A program made the translations under genes and the position numbers. Shown here piece after piece: positions 25,596 to 35,179 of a stretch of 64,000 nucleotides of DNA (positions are counted from its first letter, which is position 1; each line of letters begins with the position of its first letter). Under the pieces are notes generated by a model. It saw only the letters and a program-made list of their open reading frames with translations. It was not told where the DNA came from and ran no database searches. This DNA is from Streptomyces minutiscleroticus (lineage in GTDB: Bacteria; Actinomycetota; Actinomycetes; Streptomycetales; Streptomycetaceae). The DNA is taken from the NCBI RefSeq assembly GCF_014650875.1, contig NZ_BMVU01000005.1:248001-312000 (forward strand), read 5' to 3'.

Positions 25596-27212
25596 GTGCG
25601 CAGAACTGCGCTGCCTGTTGTCGTCGTGCTCGGCATATCGCTGATGCTTCCGCAACATCAGGCGCTAGCAGCAGAGACCATCGACCAGCCGCTGGCCGAG
25701 GGAACGACCCAGGACGTCGGCCCCGGCCAGTATCTTTCCGAGACCCGGTCCTTCGAGGTCACCGAGACCGACGTGCCCGGCATCCTCCTCAACCGCAGGC
25801 ACTCGGTGAGGGCCGGGGCCGACGGCGTCGCCTCCCCCGAGGACGCCCCGGACACCCGTGCCGACATGGGAGTCTTCGGCCCCAGCTGGGAAGCCGAGTT
25901 CGTGGGCGGCCAGCTCAACCGGAAGCTGGAGCAGCGCGACAACACCATCCTGGTGACCGACCTCGGAGTGAACGAGACGCTGCAGTACAAGCTCAGGTCC
26001 AGCGTCGACTACCCCAGCGGTGGCGGCGTGAAAAAGTATGCGACCTCGGACGGGTCGCAGCTCACCGAGACCTCCAGATGGAATGAGGCGAAAGGAGCCC
26101 TGGAGACCTCCGTCATGGAGGTCATCGGTGTAGACCTCGCCACGACTGCGGAGGGTGACGACGCCTTCACCGACGCGTCCGGCGCGCCGATCCCAGCAGC
26201 GGACCTCAAGCCCACCTACAAGTGGGAGCAGGCCGGCACTGGCGTCGACACTTGGCGTGTCACCAGTGTCGGCAGCAACATCTACGCCACCGACGTCGAG
26301 TACGACGCCCGGGGACGCGTCGCCGAGATCACGAACCCGGCCTTCGGTGAGAAGCCGGAGACGTCCACCACGGTCACCTACGCCAACGCGACCACGGCCA
26401 CGTCCTCCTCGGCCGGCGACTACGCCGGCCAGGTCAAGGAGATCACCGTCACCGAGGGCGCCACCACACAGACCCTCGCCCGGTACGCCTACGACTCGTC
26501 CGGCCTGCTGCGCATCGTCACCAACCCGGCCGAGTCCGGCGATCCGCAGGCCACGTACGCCTACGACTCCACCGACCGGCTGTCCGACGTCACCTCGACG
26601 ACCAACGGCAGTTGGCATCTGGACTTCCCGGCCGGGTCCGCCCTGCCGGGCGCCACCCCCACCGGAGAGGCGGTGCCGACCCCGGGCGCCGCGGTCGAGG
26701 GCGACGCCCCAAGCCCGGACTCCACCCTCACCGACCCGCCGGCCGCCTCGGAGTTCGTCGACGACGACCTCTCGGGTCCGCAGTCGTACCCGTCGAAGTG
26801 CAGCACCGCGACGAGCTGGATGTACTACACGAAGTCCGGCTGCACCACCAAGGTCGCGCACTACGGCTGGCACTCCCCCTCGTGGAAGAAGCTCCCGAAC
26901 GGCACCAAGGTGCGCGGCATCAACCACGACCACTGCACCAGTGCTCCCGACAGGCCGCTCGGCTACGACTTCCGTCCCGCCTGCGACCAGCACGACTACG
27001 GCTACGGCACCATCGGTAACTCGTACAAGGGCTACTACAAGTACCTATCCCGCAACAAGGGACTCAACGTGGACGGCGTCTTCTGGACCTCGCTCTACAC
27101 CAAGACCTGTAACGGCTACTTCTTCAAGAGCCCCTGCCGCTCCACCGCCAACCTGTACTACGCGGCGGTGACGGTGTTCGGCCGGGCGAAGAACGGCGCG
27201 AAAGCGACCTGA
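25596..27212 (+). CDS. Secreted YD-repeat protein with C-terminal prokaryotic phospholipase A2 domain
   Basis: A 538-residue exported protein. The GTG at 25596 follows AGGGGGGA and begins a signal peptide (RRTALPVVVVLGISLMLPQH, cleavage near ALA-AE). The middle holds an RHS/YD-like beta region with VEYDARGRVAEI, YAYDSSGLLRIV and YAYDSTDRLSDV. A Pro/Asp-rich linker leads to the C-terminal domain, where FRPACDQHDYGYG contains the His-Asp pair of the prokaryotic secreted phospholipase A2 family, with several cysteines for disulfides. It should hydrolyse phospholipid sn-2 esters outside the cell, perhaps calcium dependent. Whether it is nutritional, cytolytic or defensive cannot be told. Confidence 0.88.
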   Translation: MRRTALPVVVVLGISLMLPQHQALAAETIDQPLAEGTTQDVGPGQYLSETRSFEVTETDVPGILLNRRHSVRAGADGVASPEDAPDTRADMGVFGPSWEAEFVGGQLNRKLEQRDNTILVTDLGVNETLQYKLRSSVDYPSGGGVKKYATSDGSQLTETSRWNEAKGALETSVMEVIGVDLATTAEGDDAFTDASGAPIPAADLKPTYKWEQAGTGVDTWRVTSVGSNIYATDVEYDARGRVAEITNPAFGEKPETSTTVTYANATTATSSSAGDYAGQVKEITVTEGATTQTLARYAYDSSGLLRIVTNPAESGDPQATYAYDSTDRLSDVTSTTNGSWHLDFPAGSALPGATPTGEAVPTPGAAVEGDAPSPDSTLTDPPAASEFVDDDLSGPQSYPSKCSTATSWMYYTKSGCTTKVAHYGWHSPSWKKLPNGTKVRGINHDHCTSAPDRPLGYDFRPACDQHDYGYGTIGNSYKGYYKYLSRNKGLNVDGVFWTSLYTKTCNGYFFKSPCRSTANLYYAAVTVFGRAKNGAKAT

Positions 27213-27255
27213 TCCTCGAGCGCACCCACTGACGAGCGACACGACTCAGGCACGA

Positions 27256-27290
27256 AGGCCGGACGGCGGGCTTCCCCCGCCGTCCGGCCT
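27256..27290 (+). terminator. Terminator between the phospholipase and subtilase genes
   Basis: A 15-bp perfect stem (27256-27270 with 27276-27290) and 5-nt loop lie 44 nt after the phospholipase stop and 57 nt before the protease start. It implies separate transcription or partial read-through. Confidence 0.8.
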
Positions 27291-27347
27291 CCGGCTTCAC
27301 GCCCATCCCTCGGGCATCGGCATGCCCGCTTCTCTGACGGAGTCAAA

Positions 27348-29738
27348 GTGAAGAGACCGATATGGTCCGCGGTCGTCATAGCAATGATCACCGCGTCCCT
27401 CGGTGCGGCACCGGCCCATGCGGCCGCGCCGCCAAGCAGCACCGCAGCGGCCGGAGCGATGAACGGTCCGGTCGACCCGCCGCTGTACGACGAGACCGCT
27501 GACGGTGGCACCGTCCGCGTCAACGTCGTCACCGAGAGCCGCACGGACCTGGTCGACGCGGCGGAGGCCGGTGACACACTGCAGTCCTTCGACACCCTGC
27601 CGGTGATCACCCTCAAGGTCGGCAGAAGCGGCCTGGACGAGCTGGCCGCCCAGCCCGGCGTGGTCAGCGTCACCGAGGACGTACCGGTACCGCCGAGCCT
27701 GGACCAGAGCGTCCCGCTCATCGGCGGTACCAAGGCGGCCGCGGCGGGCATGACCGGTACGGGCAGTGCCATCGCCGTCCTAGACACCGGCGTCGCCACC
27801 GGCCACCCGTTCCTGCAGGATCGGGTCATCGCCGAGGCATGCTTCTCGCCGGCCGACGACGAGTACTCCGCGACCAGCCTCTGCCCGGACGGCACCGCGG
27901 CGGAGGAGGGCCCCGGCACCGCCGACTCCGAGACCGGGGCGTGCGCAACCATCGACGCCTGTTCCCACGGGACGCACGTGGCCGGTATCGCCGCGGGCAA
28001 CGGCACCGGCATCGCCGGAGCCCCCGCGCGAGGTGTCGCCCCCGGCGCCGATATCGTCGCCATCCAGATCTTCAGCAAGTTCACCTCCGAGGACTTCTGC
28101 GGTCCCGGTGCCGCACCCTGCGTGCTCAGCTTCACCAGCGCCCAGATCGCTGCGCTGGAGAAGGTGCTGCAGCTCCGTCGGTCCGGCACTCCCGTCGTCG
28201 CGGCCAACCTGAGCCTCGGCAGCGGGCGGTACACCGCCGCCTGCGAGACGGACCCGCGCAAACTGGCCATCGACGACCTGTTCACCTCTGGTGTCGCCAC
28301 CGTGGTCGCGTCCGGGAACAACGGCTACGGCGACGCGGTGAGCGCCCCCGCCTGCATCTCCTCCGCCATCGCGGTCGGTTCCACCACCGACGACGACCAG
28401 CTGTCCTCGTTCGGCAACCGAGGAACGCTGCTGGACGTCCTTGCCCCCGGCACGGGCATCGTCTCCTCCGTTCCCGGCGATGGCTACGCCTCGAAGAACG
28501 GCACCTCCATGGCCGCGCCGCACGTGGCCGGTGCCTTCGCGATTCTCCGGGAGGCGTTCCCGACCAAGAGCGTCCAGGAGCTCGAGTCGCTCCTGGAGTC
28601 CACCGGGAAGACCATTACCTACACCGGCGCCGGCACCCCGCGTATCGACATCGGCGCGGCACTGGATGGAACGCAGCCGGCCCCGGAGCCCGAGCCGACC
28701 GCCAAGCCCAGGCCCTCCGTGATCGTGAACAATACGGACTACGCCGTCCCCGATCCGGGAACGGCCCAGTCACCGATCACGGTGGCCAACATCCCCGGCA
28801 ACGCGCCGAAGAACCTCCAGGTGCACGTGGAGGCCACGCACGAGTGGCGCGGCGAACTGAAGATCTCCCTGGCCGATCCGAACGGCAAGCTGTACCCGTT
28901 GAAGACGACGTCCCCGACGGAGAACGGCGGCACCATCGACACCACCTATACGGTCGATGCCAGCGCCTCTCCTGCCAACGGCACCTGGACGCTCCAGGCG
29001 CAGGACACTTCCTCGGGCGCCACCGGCACGCTCAAGGACTGGTCGCTGACGTTCCCCACCCCGTTCACGAAGACCGGTTCCTTCGCCATCCCAGACCCTG
29101 GCACCGTCACCTCCGAGATCACCGTGTCCGGCTTCTCCGGCAACGCGCCCTCCGCGCTGCAGGTATACGTGGACGTCACCCACGAGTGGCGCGGCGACGT
29201 GAAGATCGACCTGGTGGGCCCCGACGGCACGTCGTACCCCGTCAAGTCGACGTCCGGGACGGAGAACGGCGGTGACATCAAGGCCACCTACTCCGTCGAC
29301 GCCAGCACCTCCCCTGCGAACGGCACCTGGAAGCTCCAGGTCCGGGACGCGTCCGACGGCGCCACCGGCACCCTCAACGGATGGTCGCTGGCATTCCCCT
29401 CGTATGAGAACCAGACCAGGTACAGCGTGCCCGACCCCGGCGGCCTGAGCTCGCCGGTCACCGTCAGCGGGCTCACGGGGGCCGCTCCGAAAAAGCTGCG
29501 GGTGTACGTGGACGCCACGCACGAGTGGCGCGGTGACCTGGAGATCCACCTGGTCGATCCGAACGGCAAGCTGTACCCGGTGAAGCCCGACTCCTCGACG
29601 GAGAGCGGCGGAACCATCCAGCAGATCTACACCGTCGACGCCGGCGCCTCCCCTGCGAACGGCATCTGGAAGCTTCGCGTCGAGGACATCTCCCAAGGGG
29701 CCACGGGCACCCTCAACAGCTGGACCCTGGCGTTCTGA
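27348..29738 (+). CDS. Secreted subtilisin-like serine protease (S8) with three P-domain repeats
   Basis: A 796-residue exported protease. A signal peptide ends near AHAAA (residue 27), followed by an inhibitor-type prodomain (about 45-115). The catalytic triad is Asp146 (AVLDTGVATGHP), His207 (HGTHVAGIAAG) and Ser387 (GTSMAAPHVAG). After a Pro/Glu linker come three proprotein-convertase P domains of about 110 residues each (roughly 460-565, 575-680 and 690-796), all containing THEWRGxL and DASxSPANGxW. P domains stabilise the fold or bind substrate. GTG at 27348 has CGGAG upstream. It may process the neighbouring secreted phospholipase, which is inference. Confidence 0.92.
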   Translation: MKRPIWSAVVIAMITASLGAAPAHAAAPPSSTAAAGAMNGPVDPPLYDETADGGTVRVNVVTESRTDLVDAAEAGDTLQSFDTLPVITLKVGRSGLDELAAQPGVVSVTEDVPVPPSLDQSVPLIGGTKAAAAGMTGTGSAIAVLDTGVATGHPFLQDRVIAEACFSPADDEYSATSLCPDGTAAEEGPGTADSETGACATIDACSHGTHVAGIAAGNGTGIAGAPARGVAPGADIVAIQIFSKFTSEDFCGPGAAPCVLSFTSAQIAALEKVLQLRRSGTPVVAANLSLGSGRYTAACETDPRKLAIDDLFTSGVATVVASGNNGYGDAVSAPACISSAIAVGSTTDDDQLSSFGNRGTLLDVLAPGTGIVSSVPGDGYASKNGTSMAAPHVAGAFAILREAFPTKSVQELESLLESTGKTITYTGAGTPRIDIGAALDGTQPAPEPEPTAKPRPSVIVNNTDYAVPDPGTAQSPITVANIPGNAPKNLQVHVEATHEWRGELKISLADPNGKLYPLKTTSPTENGGTIDTTYTVDASASPANGTWTLQAQDTSSGATGTLKDWSLTFPTPFTKTGSFAIPDPGTVTSEITVSGFSGNAPSALQVYVDVTHEWRGDVKIDLVGPDGTSYPVKSTSGTENGGDIKATYSVDASTSPANGTWKLQVRDASDGATGTLNGWSLAFPSYENQTRYSVPDPGGLSSPVTVSGLTGAAPKKLRVYVDATHEWRGDLEIHLVDPNGKLYPVKPDSSTESGGTIQQIYTVDAGASPANGIWKLRVEDISQGATGTLNSWTLAF

Positions 29739-29751
29739 GCCACTCCTGCGC

Positions 29752-29786
29752 GCCGCGGTCCCCGGCATCCCACCAGGGACCGCGGC
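29752..29786. terminator. Bidirectional terminator between convergent genes
   Basis: GCCGCGGTCCC (29752-29762) pairs with GGGACCGCGGC (29776-29786) over a 13-nt loop, between the subtilase stop and the convergent amidase stop. Confidence 0.65.
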
Positions 29787-29866
29787 ACCGGGCGTCGGCC
29801 TCCGGCGCGCGCGGCCGGGGACGGAGGCGTCCGCCGCGTCGTCCGCGGTGACCGGGCCCGCCCGGA

Positions 29867-31048
29867 TCAGGTCCGGTACGCGTAGTACGAGGCGTTCGGG
29901 TACGACGCGATGATGCTCGCCACCGACCTGTTGTAGGTGTTGGTGGAGTGGTACGTCAGGTACGGCACACCCCGGGTGCGGGACGTGACGACCATGGTGT
30001 GGTCCTTCGACCCGTCCTTGTCGAAGTCGACCTGCAGCACGTCGCCGATGTCCATCTGGTAGACGTTGGCGAGGCTGGTCGTCCGCTTCGAGTTCTGGGC
30101 GAACCAGGACCACTCGTTGACGCCGACGAACGAGTCCGACTGGATGTCGGCGTTGCCGAACCACTTGGTGTAGTCGTACACGTAGCCGGGGACGTGCTTC
30201 CAGCCGCCGGCCTTCAGCGCCTGGCTGACGAAGTTGGTGCAGTCGCCGCCCGCGCCCTGCCCGTTGAAGTTCGGGTAGTCCGGGTTGTAGTTGGACCAGT
30301 ACTTCTTCGCGTAGTCGGCCATCGCCTGGTAGTTCAAGCCGCTGGCGGTGAAGTTCTTGGCGTTGGCCGGACCGGGATACGCGGTCGACGCCTTGGGGGC
30401 CGAGGGCATCGTGTCGTCGGCGGTCTCCACGGTCACGGGCCCGACGTCCGGCTTGACCGGCTGGTTCACCGCGAGGTCGCCCTCGTCGGTCGCCCGGATC
30501 CCGGTCAGCTGCCAGTTGCCGTGCCGGTCAGCGGTGAACGTCAGCTCGTGGTGGGCCTGGAAGCCGGTGTTCTTCGGCTCGTCGCCGCGGACCTTCTCGT
30601 AGGTGAGGGTCGTGGTCTCGGTGACCGCGACCTTGGCCTTGCGGCCCTTCACACTCGTGGCGTCCAGAGTGACGGTCGTGCTGGCCTTGCTGTACTTCTC
30701 GCCCAGCTTCGCGAGCTTGTCCTTGCGCTGCTTCAGCGTGGACAGGGCGGAGTCCTCGCCGCGGGCCGTGCCCGAGGACAGCCGGACCCTCCCGGAGAAG
30801 GCGTCGGTCAGCGGCTTCTTTCGGTTGTCCTGTCCGCCGTCGACCAGGACCTCCGTACGGTCGGTCAGGACCGCGTCCGCCAGCCGCTGGAAGGTGGCCT
30901 TGGTCCTGGCGTCCACCGTGGGATCGTCGGTGACCGCGGCACCCGCGCTCCAGTTGGGCAGCAGCGCCGCTCCGGCGGCGACCGAGGCCACCGCTGCTCC
31001 GCCTATGGTGACGCGGCGTCGTGTGCGCCTTATCTTCCTTGACTTCAC
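29867..31048 (-). CDS. Exported Amidase_6 domain protein (NlpC-like cysteine amidase)
   Basis: A 393-residue secreted protein. The start has KIRRTRRRVTIGGAAVASVA, a twin-arginine-rich signal that could use Sec or Tat. Residues about 40-210 are an alpha/beta region of unknown role. The C-terminal putative amidase domain (about 230-393) shows AMADYAKKYWSNYN, GDCTNFVSQALKAGGW with the expected nucleophile cysteine, and HTMVVTSRT with the histidine. The domain is thought to cut amide bonds in cell-wall or peptide material. GTG at 31048 has GAGGGG upstream. The start 48 nt further out is less well supported. Confidence 0.85.
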   Translation of the reverse strand: MKSRKIRRTRRRVTIGGAAVASVAAGAALLPNWSAGAAVTDDPTVDARTKATFQRLADAVLTDRTEVLVDGGQDNRKKPLTDAFSGRVRLSSGTARGEDSALSTLKQRKDKLAKLGEKYSKASTTVTLDATSVKGRKAKVAVTETTTLTYEKVRGDEPKNTGFQAHHELTFTADRHGNWQLTGIRATDEGDLAVNQPVKPDVGPVTVETADDTMPSAPKASTAYPGPANAKNFTASGLNYQAMADYAKKYWSNYNPDYPNFNGQGAGGDCTNFVSQALKAGGWKHVPGYVYDYTKWFGNADIQSDSFVGVNEWSWFAQNSKRTTSLANVYQMDIGDVLQVDFDKDGSKDHTMVVTSRTRGVPYLTYHSTNTYNRSVASIIASYPNASYYAYRT

Positions 31049-31163
31049 TGATGGTTCCCCTCTTGTCCCCGGCGATGGGATGCCGGGGAAGCGCATCCTT
31101 GCATGGCGTGTGAGGCCTTTGTGAAGGGGGATGCGCCTGTGGACCGAGAACGTTAGAAGAACG

Positions 31164-32441
31164 TCATTGCACGACGGTCGACCAGTTCGGGGACTGGGCC
31201 GGGTCCAGGGAGCGCAGACGCTCCAGCGTCGCGGGTTTCTGCACGTCCAGCCAGTCCGCGAGCTCCTTGAAGGACACGCACTTGACGTCCTTCTTGGTGC
31301 ACACGTTCTCGATGACCTGGTCTACGGCCTTCATGTAGATGCCGCCGTTCCAGTCCTCGAAGTGGTTGCCGATGAACAGGGGCGCCCGGCTGCCGTAGTA
31401 CACGCGGTCGAACCCGGCCATGTAGGTGTCGACGGTCTCCTTCTCCCACTGGAGGTACTGGGCCGGATCGCTCTCGGTCTCGCCGCCGGACTGGTTGTAG
31501 AGGAAGTTGAAGTCCATGGAGAGGCCCTGATAGTCACCGTTCTCGTACGGGAGCATCTGCAGCGGGAAGTCCCATATGCCGTTCTTCTTGGTCGGCCATA
31601 TCTGGAAGTCGCCCGCCGAGCTGGCGTCGTAGCGGTAGCCGTAGTCCTTGATGGCCTTCAGCAGGTTCTCCTGGCCCTCCAGGCAGGGGGCGCGGCCGCC
31701 GACGACCTCTTTGGTGACGTCGAAGGGCAGTGGGGGCAGATCCGTGTAACCGGTGTTGGTCTTCCACTTCTGCACGAAGGAGTTGAACTGGTCGATCTCG
31801 CTCTTCCACTCCGCGACGCTCCAGTCGCCGCCGCCCTTCGCGTCGCAGAAGTGCCCGTTGAAATGGGTGCCGATCTCGTTCCCCTCCTCCCAGGCCTTGC
31901 CGAGCTGTTCCAGCGTGGTGCGTATGTGCTCGTCGGTGGGGTAACTGATCGCTGCCTCCCCCTTCTCGTGCTGGGGCGGGTCGTACAGCGTCTTCTTGTC
32001 CTTGGGCAGCAGGTAGATCCCTGTGAGGAAGAACGTCATATGGGCGTCGTACTGCTCGGCCAGCTCTCGGTAGTGCGAGAAGAGTTCGTCGTCGCCCTGC
32101 AGCGCGCCGTCCCAGGAGAAGACGACGAACTGGGGCGGCTTCTCACCCGGTTTGAGCGGCTCCGGCTTCAGCTGGTCCTTCTTCGGGCCGGTGTAGGACG
32201 TAGAACCGTCCCCCAGGACCTCCGTCTTCCCGTCCCACTGCGGCTCCTTGACCGTCCCCGTCTTCTTCTGCCCCCCTGAGGACGCGGTCGGCGCGGTGGT
32301 GTCCGTGCGGTTCAGCACCAGGTAACCAGCCGTGAGCGAGGCGAGCACGAGAAGCGCCGCCAGGGCCAGGAACCCCGGACGGAGGGCAGCGGTGCGGCGC
32401 GGTGCCCGGGCCTTGCGGCGGCGCCCCGACGGTTGCTTCAT
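31164..32441 (-). CDS. Membrane-anchored polysaccharide deacetylase-like protein (CE4 fold)
   Basis: A 425-residue protein with a basic N-terminus and one membrane segment (FLALAALLVLASLTAGYLVL, around residues 24-43), so the catalytic part lies outside. FVVFSWDGAL supplies the CE4 aspartate and EIGTHFNGHFC supplies the HxxxH metal pair near residue 200. The rest (about 110-400) is a long version of the NodB fold with GGRAPCLEGQ in place of the usual arginine motif. It may deacetylate peptidoglycan or a secreted glycan. It follows the PBP gene by 48 nt in the same direction, so the two probably form an operon for wall modification. Confidence 0.8.
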   Translation of the reverse strand: MKQPSGRRRKARAPRRTAALRPGFLALAALLVLASLTAGYLVLNRTDTTAPTASSGGQKKTGTVKEPQWDGKTEVLGDGSTSYTGPKKDQLKPEPLKPGEKPPQFVVFSWDGALQGDDELFSHYRELAEQYDAHMTFFLTGIYLLPKDKKTLYDPPQHEKGEAAISYPTDEHIRTTLEQLGKAWEEGNEIGTHFNGHFCDAKGGGDWSVAEWKSEIDQFNSFVQKWKTNTGYTDLPPLPFDVTKEVVGGRAPCLEGQENLLKAIKDYGYRYDASSAGDFQIWPTKKNGIWDFPLQMLPYENGDYQGLSMDFNFLYNQSGGETESDPAQYLQWEKETVDTYMAGFDRVYYGSRAPLFIGNHFEDWNGGIYMKAVDQVIENVCTKKDVKCVSFKELADWLDVQKPATLERLRSLDPAQSPNWSTVVQ

Positions 32442-32489
32442 GTGCGGCTCATTCTCCAGACGATTGAGGGCTGCGGCTCCCGTCGGTGG

Positions 32490-34781
32490 TCAGCCGAGGG
32501 GCCTCGTGGCGCCGAACCAGATGCGGTAGGGGACGCTGTCACCGGCAGCACCGGCGATGCCCTCCAACGGCAGCGGTTCGAGGCTCTTGGCGAGGTCGAT
32601 GCGGTAGACGACGACCGCCGTGGAGACGGACTCGTGCGTACCGACATACCAGGCGGCGTTGTCGTCCTGCGTGGTCCCGACCTTCCCCGCCACCTGCGCG
32701 GTGGCGGGCGCGTCGTCGGGGTGGGCTGTGCGGAAGGCGTCGGTGAGCGCGGAGGTGACCTCCTCGGCCACGTCGGCGCGGACCGCCCGGCTCGGGTCGG
32801 GCAGGTCCAGGGGGACCCCGGAGCCGTTGTGGGTGATCCGGCGCACCGAGTACGGCTCGGTATGCTTGCCGGCCGCGGCGAACGTGGAGTAGCCGCTGGC
32901 CATACGGATGGCGCTGGGTGTGGAACTCCCCGTCGACAGTGCGGGCACCTGGGCCCCGATGCTGGAGGGCAGCAGACCCGAGGCCTCGGCGGTGGCACGC
33001 ACCTTGTCCAGGCCGGTGTCCATGCCGAGCTGCATGAACGGTGTGTTCACCGACAGCTCCAGCGCGCGGTGGAGCGAGATCTGCCCGTAGGACTCGTCTC
33101 CGTCGTTGCTGGCGGCGACCTTGCGGCCGCCCCGGTCCCAGTACGGCCCCTCCGGCGTGGTCACTGGCACGTCGTCGTCACCGTTGTAGAGGGAGTCCCC
33201 GGTGACCGGGGCCGTCTCCCCGTCACGGGTCCTGCGGACGCCGTGCTCCAGACCGGCCGCGTACACGAACGGCATGAAGGCCGAGCCGGCCGGGACAGTG
33301 CTGGCGTTGGACTCGTTGTAGCCCTGCTTACGGTGGTCGGGGCCGCCGTAGACGGCGAGGATCCGGCCGTCGGCGGCCACCGAGGCCGCCCCGTAGTGCG
33401 CGGCCTTCGCGGTCTTCGGGTGGTCCTTCGAAGTCTTCTCGCGCGCCTCGGTGACAGCGTCGGTGAGCTGCTTCTCCCGCTCCTTGTCGAAGGTCGTGTA
33501 GATCTGGTAGCCGCCGAGGTCGAAGTCCTTCTCGGAGATCTTCCCGGCCTTCTTGGCGTACTGGGAGGCCAGTTCGACCAGATAGTCGCTCTGCTCACCG
33601 GTGTCGTACAGCGGGTTGCTCTCCAGCGGCTCGGGGAACTTCCGGTACGTGGCACGCTCGGCCTTCGAGAGCTTGCCTATCTCGACCATGCGGTCGAGGG
33701 TCCAGGACCAGCGCTCCTCGGCCCGGGCACGGTTGGCGCTGCTCAGGGTCGGATCGTACAGTCCGGCGCCCTTGAGCAGGGAGGCCAGGAACGCGGCCTC
33801 GCTGGCGTTGAGGTCGTCGACGTCCTTGCCGTAGTAGGCCTGGGCGGCGCGCTGGATGCCGTAGGTGCCGCGGCCGAACCAGCTGGTGTTGAGGTAGCTC
33901 TCGAGGATCTCGTCCTTGCTCATCCGGTTGTCGAGCTTCAGGGCGATCATCGCCTCGGTGAGCTTGCGGCGGACCGTCTGGTCCTGGTTGAGGTAGACGT
34001 TCTTGACGTACTGCTGGGTGATGGTCGAGCCGCCCTGGGTGTCGCCCTGGCCGAGCGTGCGCAGCAGAGCACGACTGATGCCCTTGAAGGAGATACCGGG
34101 ATCGCTGTAGAAGCTCTCGTTCTCGGCCGCGAGGACCGCCCAGCGGACGTCCGCCGGAATGTTCTTCAGCGACATCGCCTGCCGCTGCACCCAGCCGGTA
34201 CGGGCCATGGGCGTCCCGTCGGCCCAGAAATACACGTTGTCCTGCTGGGTGGCGTACGAGTTGAGATTGTCCGGGATGTCGGTGGCCGCGTAGGCGACGG
34301 TCAGGAAGAGTCCGCCGAGGCCCACGCCGGCGAGGGAGGCGCCGAGCCACTGCCGCCAGGAGGGCAGCCATCGGCGTAGTCCGGTGCGTCCGGGTCTGGG
34401 GTACTGCGGCCGCACACGGCGGGCGTAGGGCGCGAGGCGGGCGGCGAGCGCAGCAAGGGCTCCCAGCAGGGATGCCAGGTGAGGGGCGGCGGCGAGGCGG
34501 GAGCGGAGGGAGGGGGCGGGCGCCTTGCGCGGGTTCCGGCTTCTGCGGCGGCCGGGTCGTCCGGTCGTGCCGCCGCTGCGTATTCGGTGCGACGGCTCCG
34601 CCCCCGAAGGGACGGTCGTTCCGGATATCTCCGGTTCCCCTCCAGCGTCGGCCCCGTCCGGTGACGGTACCCGCAACTGCATGGTCTCGTCCGCCGTGGG
34701 CGAATCGGGCACCTTCAACTGCTTCAGCTGCATGGTGGCGTCCGGCTCCCGAGGCTCCTCCCCACCCCCCGTCGGCGTCAC
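32490..34781 (-). CDS. Class A penicillin-binding protein with a degenerate transpeptidase site
   Basis: A 763-residue bifunctional PBP by architecture. A disordered cytoplasmic tail of about 175 residues contains two TMQL motifs, then a membrane segment (residues about 180-200). The GT51 glycosyltransferase is intact: VLAAENESFYSDPG and GGSTITQQYVKN. In the transpeptidase domain the SxxK motif reads SAFM: Ser500 is present but position 503, normally the general-base lysine, is Met. The SxN motif is present (SVN), and KTG reads KVG at residue 700. I expect glycan polymerisation without normal D,D-transpeptidation. The second of two adjacent GTG codons (34781) fits the GGGGG ribosome site best. 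Confidence 0.87.
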   Translation of the reverse strand: MTPTGGGEEPREPDATMQLKQLKVPDSPTADETMQLRVPSPDGADAGGEPEISGTTVPSGAEPSHRIRSGGTTGRPGRRRSRNPRKAPAPSLRSRLAAAPHLASLLGALAALAARLAPYARRVRPQYPRPGRTGLRRWLPSWRQWLGASLAGVGLGGLFLTVAYAATDIPDNLNSYATQQDNVYFWADGTPMARTGWVQRQAMSLKNIPADVRWAVLAAENESFYSDPGISFKGISRALLRTLGQGDTQGGSTITQQYVKNVYLNQDQTVRRKLTEAMIALKLDNRMSKDEILESYLNTSWFGRGTYGIQRAAQAYYGKDVDDLNASEAAFLASLLKGAGLYDPTLSSANRARAEERWSWTLDRMVEIGKLSKAERATYRKFPEPLESNPLYDTGEQSDYLVELASQYAKKAGKISEKDFDLGGYQIYTTFDKEREKQLTDAVTEAREKTSKDHPKTAKAAHYGAASVAADGRILAVYGGPDHRKQGYNESNASTVPAGSAFMPFVYAAGLEHGVRRTRDGETAPVTGDSLYNGDDDVPVTTPEGPYWDRGGRKVAASNDGDESYGQISLHRALELSVNTPFMQLGMDTGLDKVRATAEASGLLPSSIGAQVPALSTGSSTPSAIRMASGYSTFAAAGKHTEPYSVRRITHNGSGVPLDLPDPSRAVRADVAEEVTSALTDAFRTAHPDDAPATAQVAGKVGTTQDDNAAWYVGTHESVSTAVVVYRIDLAKSLEPLPLEGIAGAAGDSVPYRIWFGATRPLG

Positions 34782-35179
34782 CACATCCCCCTTCGCATTC
34801 GACACCTCTCGCGCAGGCAGGCGTACGAGAGCCCGCCCCGCCCACCATCGACACGACTGCGAGTCGACCACTGACCCGGCAGTCCGGCGTCCTCACAAAT
34901 TACCAGCGCTCTTCAACATTCCTTCACGCACCAGAACCATATATAACCGGGCGCAGTTGAACATAAGAGGCATGTCGGTATACGGGCGGTAACACTCCTC
35001 GTCAGGCCGCCAACGGCATTCACCCCGGCGTCGTCCGGCCTCCACTCATGCCGCCGCACGTCCGCATCGCCCCCCAGCGCGTCAGGATGACGACGACCCC
35101 ATCCGCCCCCAGTGCCCCCTTTACCACATTGCGCTCGGCCACGAATGTAGCGCACGCCGGTGACGGGCGTCGCAGTGCG
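34782..35179. other. Intergenic region upstream of the PBP gene
   Basis: About 400 bases between the PBP start and the LysR stop. It includes an A+T-rich stretch at 34910-34975 (with TATATA at 34940-34945) that probably contains the PBP promoter, but I cannot place a matching -35 box. No gene is visible. Confidence 0.4.
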
